This document shows positions 9,386 to 17,079 of a DNA stretch of 64,000 bases, one piece after another. Under the pieces are notes generated by a model. The model saw nothing but the letters and a program-made list of their open reading frames with translations, was not told the DNA's origin and did not search any database. The stretch is from Oscillospiraceae bacterium (GTDB lineage: Bacteria > Bacillota > Clostridia > Oscillospirales > Ruminococcaceae). The position numbers and the translations under genes were made by a program. Position 1 is the stretch's first letter. Every line of letters begins with the position of its first letter. The stretch lies in NCBI GenBank assembly GCA_017541275.1, contig JAFXZM010000036.1, forward strand, positions 1 to 64,000, given 5' to 3'.

Positions 9386-10939
9386 TTATTTCACATTTGG
9401 AATCAGAAGCATCTGCGCAGTTTTCAGCGTATCCTCCGCCAGCGCATTCTCCTCGCGGACTGCCTCCGGCGCAGTATGATACCGCTTTGCGATCTCCCAG
9501 AGCGATTCCTCCGGCTGACCGAAATAAAGCCGCAGCGCATAATCCTCATTTGCGGGCAGCCGCGAAGCGCTGTCTACCGTCACATCCGTCAGCAGGCGAC
9601 GCGGGCTCTGCCGCAGAATCGTTCCGCTGAGAGACAGCTCTGCCTGAAGCGTCACGCTGTCCGAGCCCGTCAGCGTGTACCCGCAGCTTGATACCCGCAC
9701 CTGCGGCAAAAGCTGTCCGGCCGGAACCTGCGGCAGCGGCCATGAAAACGGTTCCTCCTGCTCCAGCATCATCGGGTGATCTCCTTCATCCGCCGCCAGC
9801 ACACAGCAGCGCAGCGTTCCGGTAAGCACCGTACCGCCTGTGCCGTCGGCATCGGCTGCCGCACGCACACACGCCGGCCTTGCCCATGCCGCATATACCC
9901 GCGTCAGAACCGCCTCCGGCTTGCTCAGAACGGGCTTCATCTGCATGGTCTCCGCAATCGCGGCGGGTTCCGTCAGCAGCGGAATGTCCTCGGCCTCAGC
10001 CGTAAGCGGATGCACCGTTGAATAGATGTCCGTCAGCAGCGCAGCCTCCGCCGTGCAGACCGCCTCACAGTGCAGTGTAATCTGCATATCGCAGTGCAGC
10101 AGACGGATATTACCGTCATTTTCCGATTCCGGCGTCAGCAGCAGCTCTGTCAGCGATGCTGTCACAGCACAGGGCATATCCTCCGATAAGCCCTCCTGCT
10201 CGACGATCTGACTGAACGGAAAGGCTGCGGTCAGTGTTTCAATGCCCGATTCCGCCGCATAGAGCAGCGTAACCGATGCCTCCCCCTTTACAACCAGCTT
10301 GCCCGCGACAATCCGCGTTTCGGAAACCGTCAGTGCGGTCTGCTCCCGCAGAACGGAAAGCAGCGCCGGCTGCGCCGCTGCAAGCCCGATATCCTCAGAC
10401 AGCACAAAGCGCTTCTGTGTCCGGATGACCTGCGAAACATAACGCACCTGCTCAGACCGGCACTGCACATGCAGACCCTCAGCGCCGGAAAGCACCTCTC
10501 TTTGCTGCTCTCCCGCACTCTGTATGCGGATGCGCACCGCCCCGCGCAGATCAATGCGGCGGTGACTGACCGCACGGCAGTTCATGTACGAGGGCTCTGC
10601 GGTCACGCGGAAAACCGGCTGTGCCGTGCCGGCTGTCTCCGGCGGCAGCGAATACTGCTTTGTGTAAGTAAGCTGCTGCGTCACCGCCTGCACCGTATCC
10701 GACTGCTCCCCGCAGTACAGCACATGCACTGTCACGCGCAGTGTATATTGCAGCACGCCGTCGGCGAGCTCCTGTCCGGTTATCAGCGTTTCCGCATCAG
10801 TGTGCAGCAGCCGGAAAAAATCCGGGTAGTAATCCGGCAGCACATAATCCAGCTCGACGCTCTGCTCCTGCTCCGCCTCGGGTATCTGCATCGGAACATA
10901 CACGACCTCCCGCCGTACCTGCCATTCATTTGTTTGCAT
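9386..10939 (-). CDS. sipL: SipL-like protein: DUF3794 repeats and C-terminal LysM
   Basis: 517 residues with DUF3794-type beta-rich segments through most of the length and a C-terminal LysM domain (about 468-517: the EESLWEIAKRYHT segment through QMLLIPNVK). This is the layout of SipL, which in Clostridioides difficile binds the ATPase SpoIVA through its LysM domain to build the coat. The gene sits directly upstream of spoIVA on the same strand, which supports the name. There is no signal peptide, as expected for a protein made in the mother cell. GGAGG lies 8 bases before the ATG. The symbol is by analogy. Confidence 0.85.
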   Translation of the reverse strand: MQTNEWQVRREVVYVPMQIPEAEQEQSVELDYVLPDYYPDFFRLLHTDAETLITGQELADGVLQYTLRVTVHVLYCGEQSDTVQAVTQQLTYTKQYSLPPETAGTAQPVFRVTAEPSYMNCRAVSHRRIDLRGAVRIRIQSAGEQQREVLSGAEGLHVQCRSEQVRYVSQVIRTQKRFVLSEDIGLAAAQPALLSVLREQTALTVSETRIVAGKLVVKGEASVTLLYAAESGIETLTAAFPFSQIVEQEGLSEDMPCAVTASLTELLLTPESENDGNIRLLHCDMQITLHCEAVCTAEAALLTDIYSTVHPLTAEAEDIPLLTEPAAIAETMQMKPVLSKPEAVLTRVYAAWARPACVRAAADADGTGGTVLTGTLRCCVLAADEGDHPMMLEQEEPFSWPLPQVPAGQLLPQVRVSSCGYTLTGSDSVTLQAELSLSGTILRQSPRRLLTDVTVDSASRLPANEDYALRLYFGQPEESLWEIAKRYHTAPEAVREENALAEDTLKTAQMLLIPNVK

Positions 10940-11150
10940 AGTATCATCCTCCGGTCTGACGCATGTATATCGAATTCGCTGCGTTTGGTATATTCTATGC
11001 CTGTCCGGCCGGATTTAGAACAAAAAAATACACCCCGCTGCTTTTCTGCATTCGGCGTGCAGCAGATAAGAAAGGCCGAAAAGCGGGGGGGGACGAAACA
11101 TGCTGCCGGTTTCCTTTCTTTTCGCGCTCTGCGGGAGCACCGGGCATCTC

Positions 11151-11179
11151 TTGACATTTCGGCATGATTCCGTTATAAT
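11151..11179 (+). promoter_or_regulatory. Sigma-A promoter of the lipoprotein gene
   Basis: TTGACA (11151-11156), 17-base spacer, TATAAT (11174-11179): a full consensus promoter 42 bases upstream of the ATG at 11221. Confidence 0.85.
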
Positions 11180-11220
11180 AATGTTACCCCGTCAGAGTAA
11201 AATACAGGAGGAAAAATCAA

Positions 11221-12048
11221 ATGAAAAAGAAAGCATTGCTTATCCTTGCGCTGGCAGCCTGCCTGCTGACCGGCTGCGGCGGAAAGCAGCTCTCCGAAAG
11301 AGCCAAATCCGCACAGTCCGCGATTGATGCACTTCCTTCCGCCTATTCAGAGGATGCGGAAAATGCATACAGCAATGCAAAGCTTCTATATGATGTACTG
11401 ACCGATGAAGAAAAAAAGGACGTCAATAAGGAGAAGCTCGATGCGCTTGAGCAGTCCAGAGATGATATTGTCAAAAAGCCCGCTGAGGAAGTGAATCAAA
11501 AAATCAGAGAACTGACACTGAAATACAGTACTGCTGCGGAGCTTCAGCAGAGCGCGGATGACATAGAGGAAATCGTCAATGAAATTGATGCGCTTTCTCC
11601 GCTCTCAGCAAAAGCAGTCGATATCAGGAAGCTGACCGAAAAGACCGACGACATCCTGGAGCATGTCAATACATATCATGAATATGAGGACGATGACTTC
11701 GATCACATCACCAAAGTCATCGAAAACTACAACAGCGTGGTAAACAATCTGTCGTTAAACAACCCCAGAGAAGCACACCTGGAAATGATTGATGTGGTGA
11801 ATACACTGAAGGAAATCTATTTGCATGATAAATCCGCAGCGCTGGCTGCTGCGCAGATATTTCTCGAAGACTGTAAAGCAATCGCAGACGGCTCCGAATT
11901 CACTGACAGCATGCTGGAGCATGCAAGCACGTTTGAGGATGAATGCACTGTGCTTCAGGAAAGCATAAAGAAAGATTATTCTGCGTATTTAGATGCATAC
12001 AAAAAACTGATTGATGTTACAAAAAGAGTGATTGATCTCAATTCGTAA
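11221..12048 (+). CDS. Helical lipoprotein of unknown function
   Basis: 275 residues. A type II signal peptide ends in LLTGCGG, so Cys is the lipidated residue (about 19). The rest is strongly charged and predicted helical, rich in Glu, Lys, Asp and Ala with heptad-like stretches (for example ELTLKYSTAAELQQSADDI), suggesting a coiled-coil or helical bundle on the outer face of the membrane. No known family is recognised. GGAGG is well placed before the start. The gene stands alone between its own promoter and a strong terminator. Confidence 0.8.
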   Translation: MKKKALLILALAACLLTGCGGKQLSERAKSAQSAIDALPSAYSEDAENAYSNAKLLYDVLTDEEKKDVNKEKLDALEQSRDDIVKKPAEEVNQKIRELTLKYSTAAELQQSADDIEEIVNEIDALSPLSAKAVDIRKLTEKTDDILEHVNTYHEYEDDDFDHITKVIENYNSVVNNLSLNNPREAHLEMIDVVNTLKEIYLHDKSAALAAAQIFLEDCKAIADGSEFTDSMLEHASTFEDECTVLQESIKKDYSAYLDAYKKLIDVTKRVIDLNS

Positions 12049-12067
12049 TTCTGCCGCAGACAGACAG

Positions 12068-12105
12068 CACGCCCCGCACGAAAAACTCGTGCGGGGCGTG
12101 TTTTG
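12068..12105 (+). terminator. Intrinsic terminator of the lipoprotein gene
   Basis: CACGCCCCGCACG (12068-12080) pairs perfectly with CGTGCGGGGCGTG (12088-12100) and is followed by TTTT. Confidence 0.9.
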
Positions 12106-12114
12106 CATCAGCCG

Positions 12115-12633
12115 TTATTTTTTTGTCGCATCGAGGAAAAGCTGCGAGCAGCCCTGATAGGCAAGGAAAATGCCGACGATGCGGATGCCGGTATTCACGA
12201 TAAAATCCGAATTCATCAGAATGAACAGGCCGCCGAGAATCGAGATCACCGGAAGCACGAGCTTCGCCTTCCAGCGCTGATCGCCGTTATCCTTGCTGTT
12301 GAGCACGCTGAGCAGCGAGATGATGCCGAGCGCGAGAATGACCAGCGCCAAAGCCTGCGGGATCAGATTTTTGATGACTCCGGGCAGCCAGAACAGAATG
12401 AAACCGCCCAGAATGATTCCGCCTGCGACGCCGAGCTGCACATTCTGCGAGAGCGAGCGCTCCTTGTTTCCAAGTCCGGAAATCAGCCGCAATGCACCGT
12501 AAACCATGATGGCGACCGCGGCTGCACGCACTACGATTGTCACGGCTGCATTCGGCCAGATTGCGAGAAACAGGCCCAGTGCCAGCAGAATCAGTGCGGC
12601 GGTCAGTCCGCTGAGCTTGCTTTTTTTATCCAT
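12115..12633 (-). CDS. DUF308/HdeD-type membrane protein
   Basis: 172 residues with about six short hydrophobic helices and glycine-rich turns (ALRLISGLGNK; GVAGGIILGG), the pattern of DUF308 proteins related to HdeD. In enterobacteria HdeD is tied to acid tolerance; here the role is unknown. It ends a minus-strand run and starts 15 bases after the CPBP protease gene, so it is likely co-transcribed with it. The start has GAGAAT-type upstream sequence and a clear GGAGA. Confidence 0.75.
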   Translation of the reverse strand: MDKKSKLSGLTAALILLALGLFLAIWPNAAVTIVVRAAAVAIMVYGALRLISGLGNKERSLSQNVQLGVAGGIILGGFILFWLPGVIKNLIPQALALVILALGIISLLSVLNSKDNGDQRWKAKLVLPVISILGGLFILMNSDFIVNTGIRIVGIFLAYQGCSQLFLDATKK

Positions 12634-12648
12634 TGAAATTCTCCTTTC

Positions 12649-13881
12649 TCATTGCTGAACAGGCGGCTGCTGATTCGGCGGCTCCTGCTGCTGCAAATAT
12701 GGCTGCGCCGGCTGCTGCATGTAAGGCGGCTGTGCCGGCTGCTGCGGATATTGTGGGTACTGCGGGGATTGCTGATATTGCGGGGATTGCGGATATTGCG
12801 GGTACTGCGGGTACTGCGGGTACTGCGGATACTGCGGGGATTGCGGATACTGCGGATATTGCGGATACGGGGGCTGCGGATACAGCGGCATCGGCATAAA
12901 AGGCTGCTGCATGAAAGGCTGCTGCACGGGCAGCGGCGGCGGCAGCGGCTCTGACTTTCGCTGCGGCAACAGAAATACCGCCAGAATGCCGAATACCAGA
13001 ACAGCCGTCACAGCGGCACCGCCCTCCAGTCCGAAGGCGCCGCCGTTCAGCCACCCCTTGCCGGATACCATATTGAACCGGAGGAATGTCACCCCGACGT
13101 CAATGCCGCTCACCTTCAGGCCGAAAACATTGCCCTGTGCCATATTCCAGAACGAATGCAGCGCCGCAACACACCAGATACTGTCCGTTCGCAGAAACAG
13201 CAGCGCCGCCAGTATGCCGAACAGCGTCAGATTGACGCAGGCAAACACCGAGATGCCGTCATTTCCGAGGTGTGCCGCCGCAAACAGCAGCGAGCTGACG
13301 CAGACGCCCGTCACCGGGGAATGGTGCGTGCCGGCTGACATCAGCAGATAGCCGCGGAATGTGAGCTCCTCGCTGAAGCCCTGTATCACCCAGCCGATTA
13401 TGAACAGCACCATGCTCAGCACCGGCACGGAAGCTGCCGTGCCCTCAAAGGTTACGCCGCCGCCTGCCCATGCCAGCAGCACAGCGCCGCCCATCAGGCC
13501 CACACCGACCAGTACGCCGATCAGATAATCCGGAACGGCTCTGCGCTTTGTCAGACCCATTGTCCGCACGCTGCGCTTCTCGATGCCGAGGCAGTAAATA
13601 AAGGTCAGGAAGATGCTCACAAGCGTCATATACAGCGAATTCCGCACAAACTCCGGAGTGACCTGCATGCTGCCGGAAACCTTGCCGTTCTGCATCTGCA
13701 CATCGACCTTCGGCGGGCTGACAATCGCCATAATCATTGCTTCCGTTACCGCAGCCGTAATAAAATACAGCAGAAAAAACAGGATCAGCAGCAGCAGACT
13801 GCGGGTAACTTTCTGCCGCGGCTCACGCCGGATGCGTTCAAACGGTATAAAGGTATCGGATAAATTCAGCGGATGCTTCAT
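12649..13881 (-). CDS. CPBP-family intramembrane protease with Pro/Gln/Tyr-rich tail
   Basis: 410 residues. Eight or so membrane helices contain the three CPBP motifs: EELTFRG, the FAAAHLG histidine and the LHSFWN histidine/asparagine. This is the Rce1-type glutamic intramembrane protease fold. After the last helix, about 100 residues are built of PQYPQ/PQSPQ repeats ending in Pro/Gln-rich sequence; this tail is unusual for the family. The gene overlaps the RluA-type gene by 4 bases and is followed closely by the DUF308 gene. The substrate is unknown; relatives modify lipoproteins, bacteriocins or immunity proteins. Confidence 0.85.
   Translation of the reverse strand: MKHPLNLSDTFIPFERIRREPRQKVTRSLLLLILFFLLYFITAAVTEAMIMAIVSPPKVDVQMQNGKVSGSMQVTPEFVRNSLYMTLVSIFLTFIYCLGIEKRSVRTMGLTKRRAVPDYLIGVLVGVGLMGGAVLLAWAGGGVTFEGTAASVPVLSMVLFIIGWVIQGFSEELTFRGYLLMSAGTHHSPVTGVCVSSLLFAAAHLGNDGISVFACVNLTLFGILAALLFLRTDSIWCVAALHSFWNMAQGNVFGLKVSGIDVGVTFLRFNMVSGKGWLNGGAFGLEGGAAVTAVLVFGILAVFLLPQRKSEPLPPPLPVQQPFMQQPFMPMPLYPQPPYPQYPQYPQSPQYPQYPQYPQYPQYPQSPQYQQSPQYPQYPQQPAQPPYMQQPAQPYLQQQEPPNQQPPVQQ
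12756..12880 (-). repeat. Short tandem repeats coding (P/S)QYPQ units
   Basis: A run of 9-base units, variants of the GGGTACTGC type as read on the plus strand, codes for the Pro-Gln-Tyr tail of the CPBP protein. The near identity of units makes slippage likely. It is in frame throughout. Confidence 0.8.
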
Positions 13882-14696
13882 CGTATGTGTCCTTTCAGAT
13901 AATCATTCATATCTGCACGAAGCGGAGCAGTAACTGTCCGGATCGCACCGGTCAGCGGCTCCGGAAAGCGGAGCATGCCGCAGTGCAGCGCATGCAGATG
14001 CAGCACGGAACAGTCGCCGCCGTAGAGGTCATCTCCCAGCAGCGGATAGCCGATATGCGCCAGATGCACGCGGATCTGATGTGTGCGGCCGGTTTTCAGC
14101 GTCAGCTCCAGCAGCGTGCAGGAGGCTGTCTCCTGCATCACGCGGTATTCTGTCACCGCATGCCGCCCGTCCGCACGGACGCATCGTGTAATGACCGATT
14201 CCCGCTCTCTTGCGATCGGGGCATCGACCGTTCCCTCGCCCTTCAGGCCGGGCTTCACCAGCGCATAGTACCGCTTTTCCACGGCTCCGCGCAGCGCATT
14301 CGCGGCATAGGCCGTCCTTGCGATCATGCACAGCCCGGAGGTATTGCGGTCAAGGCGGTTGATGAGGTGAAAGCCGCTGTCGGGATAATACGCGGCATAC
14401 CAGTTTGCGAGCGTGTCATCGCGGTGCAGCATTGAGGGATGCACCGGCATGCCGGCCGGCTTGTCGCAGACCAGAATCTGTGCAGATTCATACACAACAG
14501 GCACCGACAGTGCCGGATTCGGCTGCTGCGTCGCGGTCTCCGGGAAATGCAGCCGGATGACGTCGCCGGAGCGCACCGGGTCGATGCTGCGGATATGCGC
14601 GCCGTTCCGCGTCATGCCGTCCGGAACATTTTTCAGCCGCTTGAGCATATGCGCAGAGACGCCCGCGTGACTGCGCAAATAAGCGCCCAGCGGCAT
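13878..14696 (-). CDS. RluA-family RNA pseudouridine synthase
   Basis: 272 residues from the first ATG. An S4-like N-terminal part (about 1-50, SAHMLKRLKNVPDG) precedes the synthase domain with the catalytic aspartate in NRLDRNTSGL and the conserved KTGRTHQIRVH motif. It converts uridine to pseudouridine in rRNA or tRNA; the target cannot be told. The upstream in-frame codons translate as ILEIPVTCTEQ, which matches the normal N-terminal strand of the family, so the true start may be a non-ATG codon between about 14727 and 14735, near the ribosome site AAGGGG at 14750-14745. Confidence 0.9.
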   Translation of the reverse strand: MPLGAYLRSHAGVSAHMLKRLKNVPDGMTRNGAHIRSIDPVRSGDVIRLHFPETATQQPNPALSVPVVYESAQILVCDKPAGMPVHPSMLHRDDTLANWYAAYYPDSGFHLINRLDRNTSGLCMIARTAYAANALRGAVEKRYYALVKPGLKGEGTVDAPIARERESVITRCVRADGRHAVTEYRVMQETASCTLLELTLKTGRTHQIRVHLAHIGYPLLGDDLYGGDCSVLHLHALHCGMLRFPEPLTGAIRTVTAPLRADMNDYLKGHIR

Positions 14697-14749
14697 TTGC
14701 TCCGTGCATGTGACCGGTATTTCCAGAATGCTGATGCGATCACGCCCCT

Positions 14750-15769
14750 TCAGATGCCGCGCAGTGCAGATGCGAAGAAATCGGAGCCGTTGCGCGCATC
14801 AAATTTTTCAGCGGCGGTCTGCGCCTGTGACCGGCAGGCTGCCGCAGCAGCCCGCAGAGCCTCCGCATCGCCGAGCTGCTCCGCAGCCGCAGCCTCCAGA
14901 ATCGCGGCCGCGCCGCAGTCAAACCGGAAGCACAGCAGCGGATTCCGCAGATTCTCCCGCAGATGCCGGTTTTTCAGGTAGAATGCATAGCCGCGTGCCG
15001 GGTCGGTGCCGGCATCATAGCGCAAAAGCTGTCCGATCTGCTCCAGCCGGAAGCGTGAGCCGTCACTGAGCTGCCGCAGGCATTCCGCATGCATTGCGGC
15101 CTGCTCCGCCTCACCGTGCCGCAGGGCATCGGCCAGCAGATAACCGTAGGTCGTTGCGGGAATCTCGTCCGAGAACATTTTTCCGTTTATGATCTGTGCG
15201 GCGGTGCGCAGACCCTTTTCCCGGCTGCCGAATTCCAGCTCCCAGCGCACGACGGTATTCAGCTCATCGGCTCTGCCGTCGCACATTTCATCATCCTGTG
15301 CACTGAGAAAATCCTCATAATCCATGCGCAGCCGCGCGCGGTCGCAATAGCTGAAGAAAATGGCGCGCTTTTCGTAAAACGGCTTCAGCGAATAACCCTG
15401 CCGTGCCAGTGAGCGCCGGAATTCTGCAAACCATGCGAGAATCTGCTTCTTTTCGATCTGATAAAACTCCGTTGATGCTTCCACGATCCATTTGAACAGC
15501 CAGAGTGAATCATGCGCCCATGCCTGCTCGGTCTCCGGGCTGCTGTGAACCAGCGTCAGATATTGCGGAAAATCAATCAAAGCCTGATAGCGGTCGCCGC
15601 TGAACACGGATTCCTTAATCAGCGCATGGTGAAAATGCAGCGCAGTATCGGTATCGCCGGCCTGCTCCGCTTCACTGATTGCCTGCCGGATTGCCCGCAT
15701 CCGGGCTTCGCCGGGTGCTGCCTGCCGAAATTCCGCTTCCAGCGCTGCGGGATCATATGCATGCTCCAT
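14750..15769 (-). CDS. Uncharacterised helical (TPR-like) protein
   Basis: 340 residues, soluble, with repeated helical pairs rich in Ala, Glu, Tyr and Arg (for example AEQAGDTDTALHFHHALIKE), suggesting a TPR-like solenoid. No catalytic motif was seen. The frame is open 18 codons further upstream, but ATG at 15769 has GAGGAG 8 bases before it and was chosen. It sits between the lipoprotein gene (13 bases) and the RluA gene in a packed operon. Confidence 0.7.
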   Translation of the reverse strand: MEHAYDPAALEAEFRQAAPGEARMRAIRQAISEAEQAGDTDTALHFHHALIKESVFSGDRYQALIDFPQYLTLVHSSPETEQAWAHDSLWLFKWIVEASTEFYQIEKKQILAWFAEFRRSLARQGYSLKPFYEKRAIFFSYCDRARLRMDYEDFLSAQDDEMCDGRADELNTVVRWELEFGSREKGLRTAAQIINGKMFSDEIPATTYGYLLADALRHGEAEQAAMHAECLRQLSDGSRFRLEQIGQLLRYDAGTDPARGYAFYLKNRHLRENLRNPLLCFRFDCGAAAILEAAAAEQLGDAEALRAAAAACRSQAQTAAEKFDARNGSDFFASALRGI

Positions 15770-15782
15770 CTGTCTGCTCCTC

Positions 15783-16385
15783 TCAGCCGAACACAAACCA
15801 GCCTTCTTTGTTTTTGACCGCAAGAATGCCGGCGCCGTCCACGACTGTCACAGGCTCCGCATCCCCTTTATACAGTGCAGAGAGCGTAAAGATCACATCG
15901 TGAATCTCGGCGGCATCCGCCTTGCAGTCCGTCACAAACTGCGCATCAAACACCCCGCCCTGCACATAACGGTCAAAGAATTTGTCAATGCCGGTATCCT
16001 CTTTTTCATAATATGACAGCGTGAGATCGGTCAGGTGCCAGCTCTCATAGCCGTCCTCGTCAAAGCGCGTACACAGCTCCGCGAAATCGTCCTCCGGCTT
16101 ATCGCCTTTTTCATTCAGCAGCTTGTCATAGGTCTCTTTATAGGGCGGATAAATTGTCTTGACATATGCCTCGTAATCCTTGGCCTCGATCGCTTCAAAA
16201 TACGCCTTGATACAGTCTGCGCAGCCGGCATCGACGCCCTCGGCGGACACGGTTTTCAAGCCGTTCTCCGCCGCAGAGGATTCCGTGCTGCTGCTGTCAG
16301 CGCCGCCGCAGCCCGTGCAGCACAGCAGCATTGCCGCCGCACAGACAGCCGGATACAGGCGCAGCCTGCTATTCTGATTCCGCAT
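15783..16385 (-). CDS. Lipoprotein of unknown function (second of a pair)
   Basis: 200 residues with a lipoprotein signal ending LLCCTGCGG and a Ser/Glu-rich linker. The body contains a segment (YFEAIEAKDYEAYVKTIYPPY) resembling the neighbouring lipoprotein (HAIQANDPVEYSAALFPLY), so the two look like old tandem duplicates. The fold resembles small extracytoplasmic NTF2/DUF-type domains, but this is not proven. It is separated from its neighbour by only 3 bases. Confidence 0.75.
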   Translation of the reverse strand: MRNQNSRLRLYPAVCAAAMLLCCTGCGGADSSSTESSAAENGLKTVSAEGVDAGCADCIKAYFEAIEAKDYEAYVKTIYPPYKETYDKLLNEKGDKPEDDFAELCTRFDEDGYESWHLTDLTLSYYEKEDTGIDKFFDRYVQGGVFDAQFVTDCKADAAEIHDVIFTLSALYKGDAEPVTVVDGAGILAVKNKEGWFVFG

Positions 16386-16388
16386 CGC

Positions 16389-17051
16389 TTATTCCTCCTC
16401 CGGGGCAGAGGCTGCAACAAAGAATACATACCATTTGCCCTGATACTTTGCACAGTAGAGCACCTCTCCGGTGATCGGATGCTCCGTTTCAATATGTACG
16501 CCGGAATTTTTGTCCGTCAGATACAGGGTCAGATCGGCACGGTACAGCGCCTCCAGATCCTTCTCGAAGTTTTCGACCTGTTCGTCCGCAGCCAGATCAA
16601 TCAGCATATTTTTCACCGCATCCCGGTCGGGATTGATATTATCCTTTGTGATAAGCTGCTGAATATCGGCCAGCGCAAAATCGAAATCCTTTCCGTAGTA
16701 GTTCAGAAGCATATCATAAGTATTCCCGACAATATCGGCATCCGTGACCTCGCCGTCATAGAAATTCGCAAGCTCGTAATTGTGATACAGCGGAAACAGT
16801 GCCGCACTGTATTCCACCGGGTCATTTGCCTGAATCGCATGATAATAATGCGCCATTGCCTCCGCCAGATCGGAGTCAATAAAGCGGTTGTCGTACTGCA
16901 TCGGGACAGGCAGCCCCGTGTCCAGTGTCAGGGTCGAGCCGTAGGGCATTTCGTATTCCGATTCAGACGATTCGCTCTTGCCGCAGCCCGTCAGAACCGG
17001 ACAGCCAGCCAGCAGCAGCGCTGCCAGCAGACATGTGATTCGTTTCTTCAT
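16389..17051 (-). CDS. Lipoprotein of unknown function (first of a pair)
   Basis: 220 residues. The signal peptide ends VLTGCGK. The domain after residue 40 is alpha/beta and shares spacing and motifs with the next gene (a helix with a Y-x-A-I-x-A core, then an FPLY/YPPY turn, and a C-terminal KWYVFF/EGWFVFG strand). It is probably exposed on the membrane outer face. The gene follows the ABC-F gene by 28 bases on the same strand. Confidence 0.75.
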   Translation of the reverse strand: MKKRITCLLAALLLAGCPVLTGCGKSESSESEYEMPYGSTLTLDTGLPVPMQYDNRFIDSDLAEAMAHYYHAIQANDPVEYSAALFPLYHNYELANFYDGEVTDADIVGNTYDMLLNYYGKDFDFALADIQQLITKDNINPDRDAVKNMLIDLAADEQVENFEKDLEALYRADLTLYLTDKNSGVHIETEHPITGEVLYCAKYQGKWYVFFVAASAPEEE

Positions 17052-17079
17052 GGTTTCCCCTCCGTTTTTTGCAGGGAGC

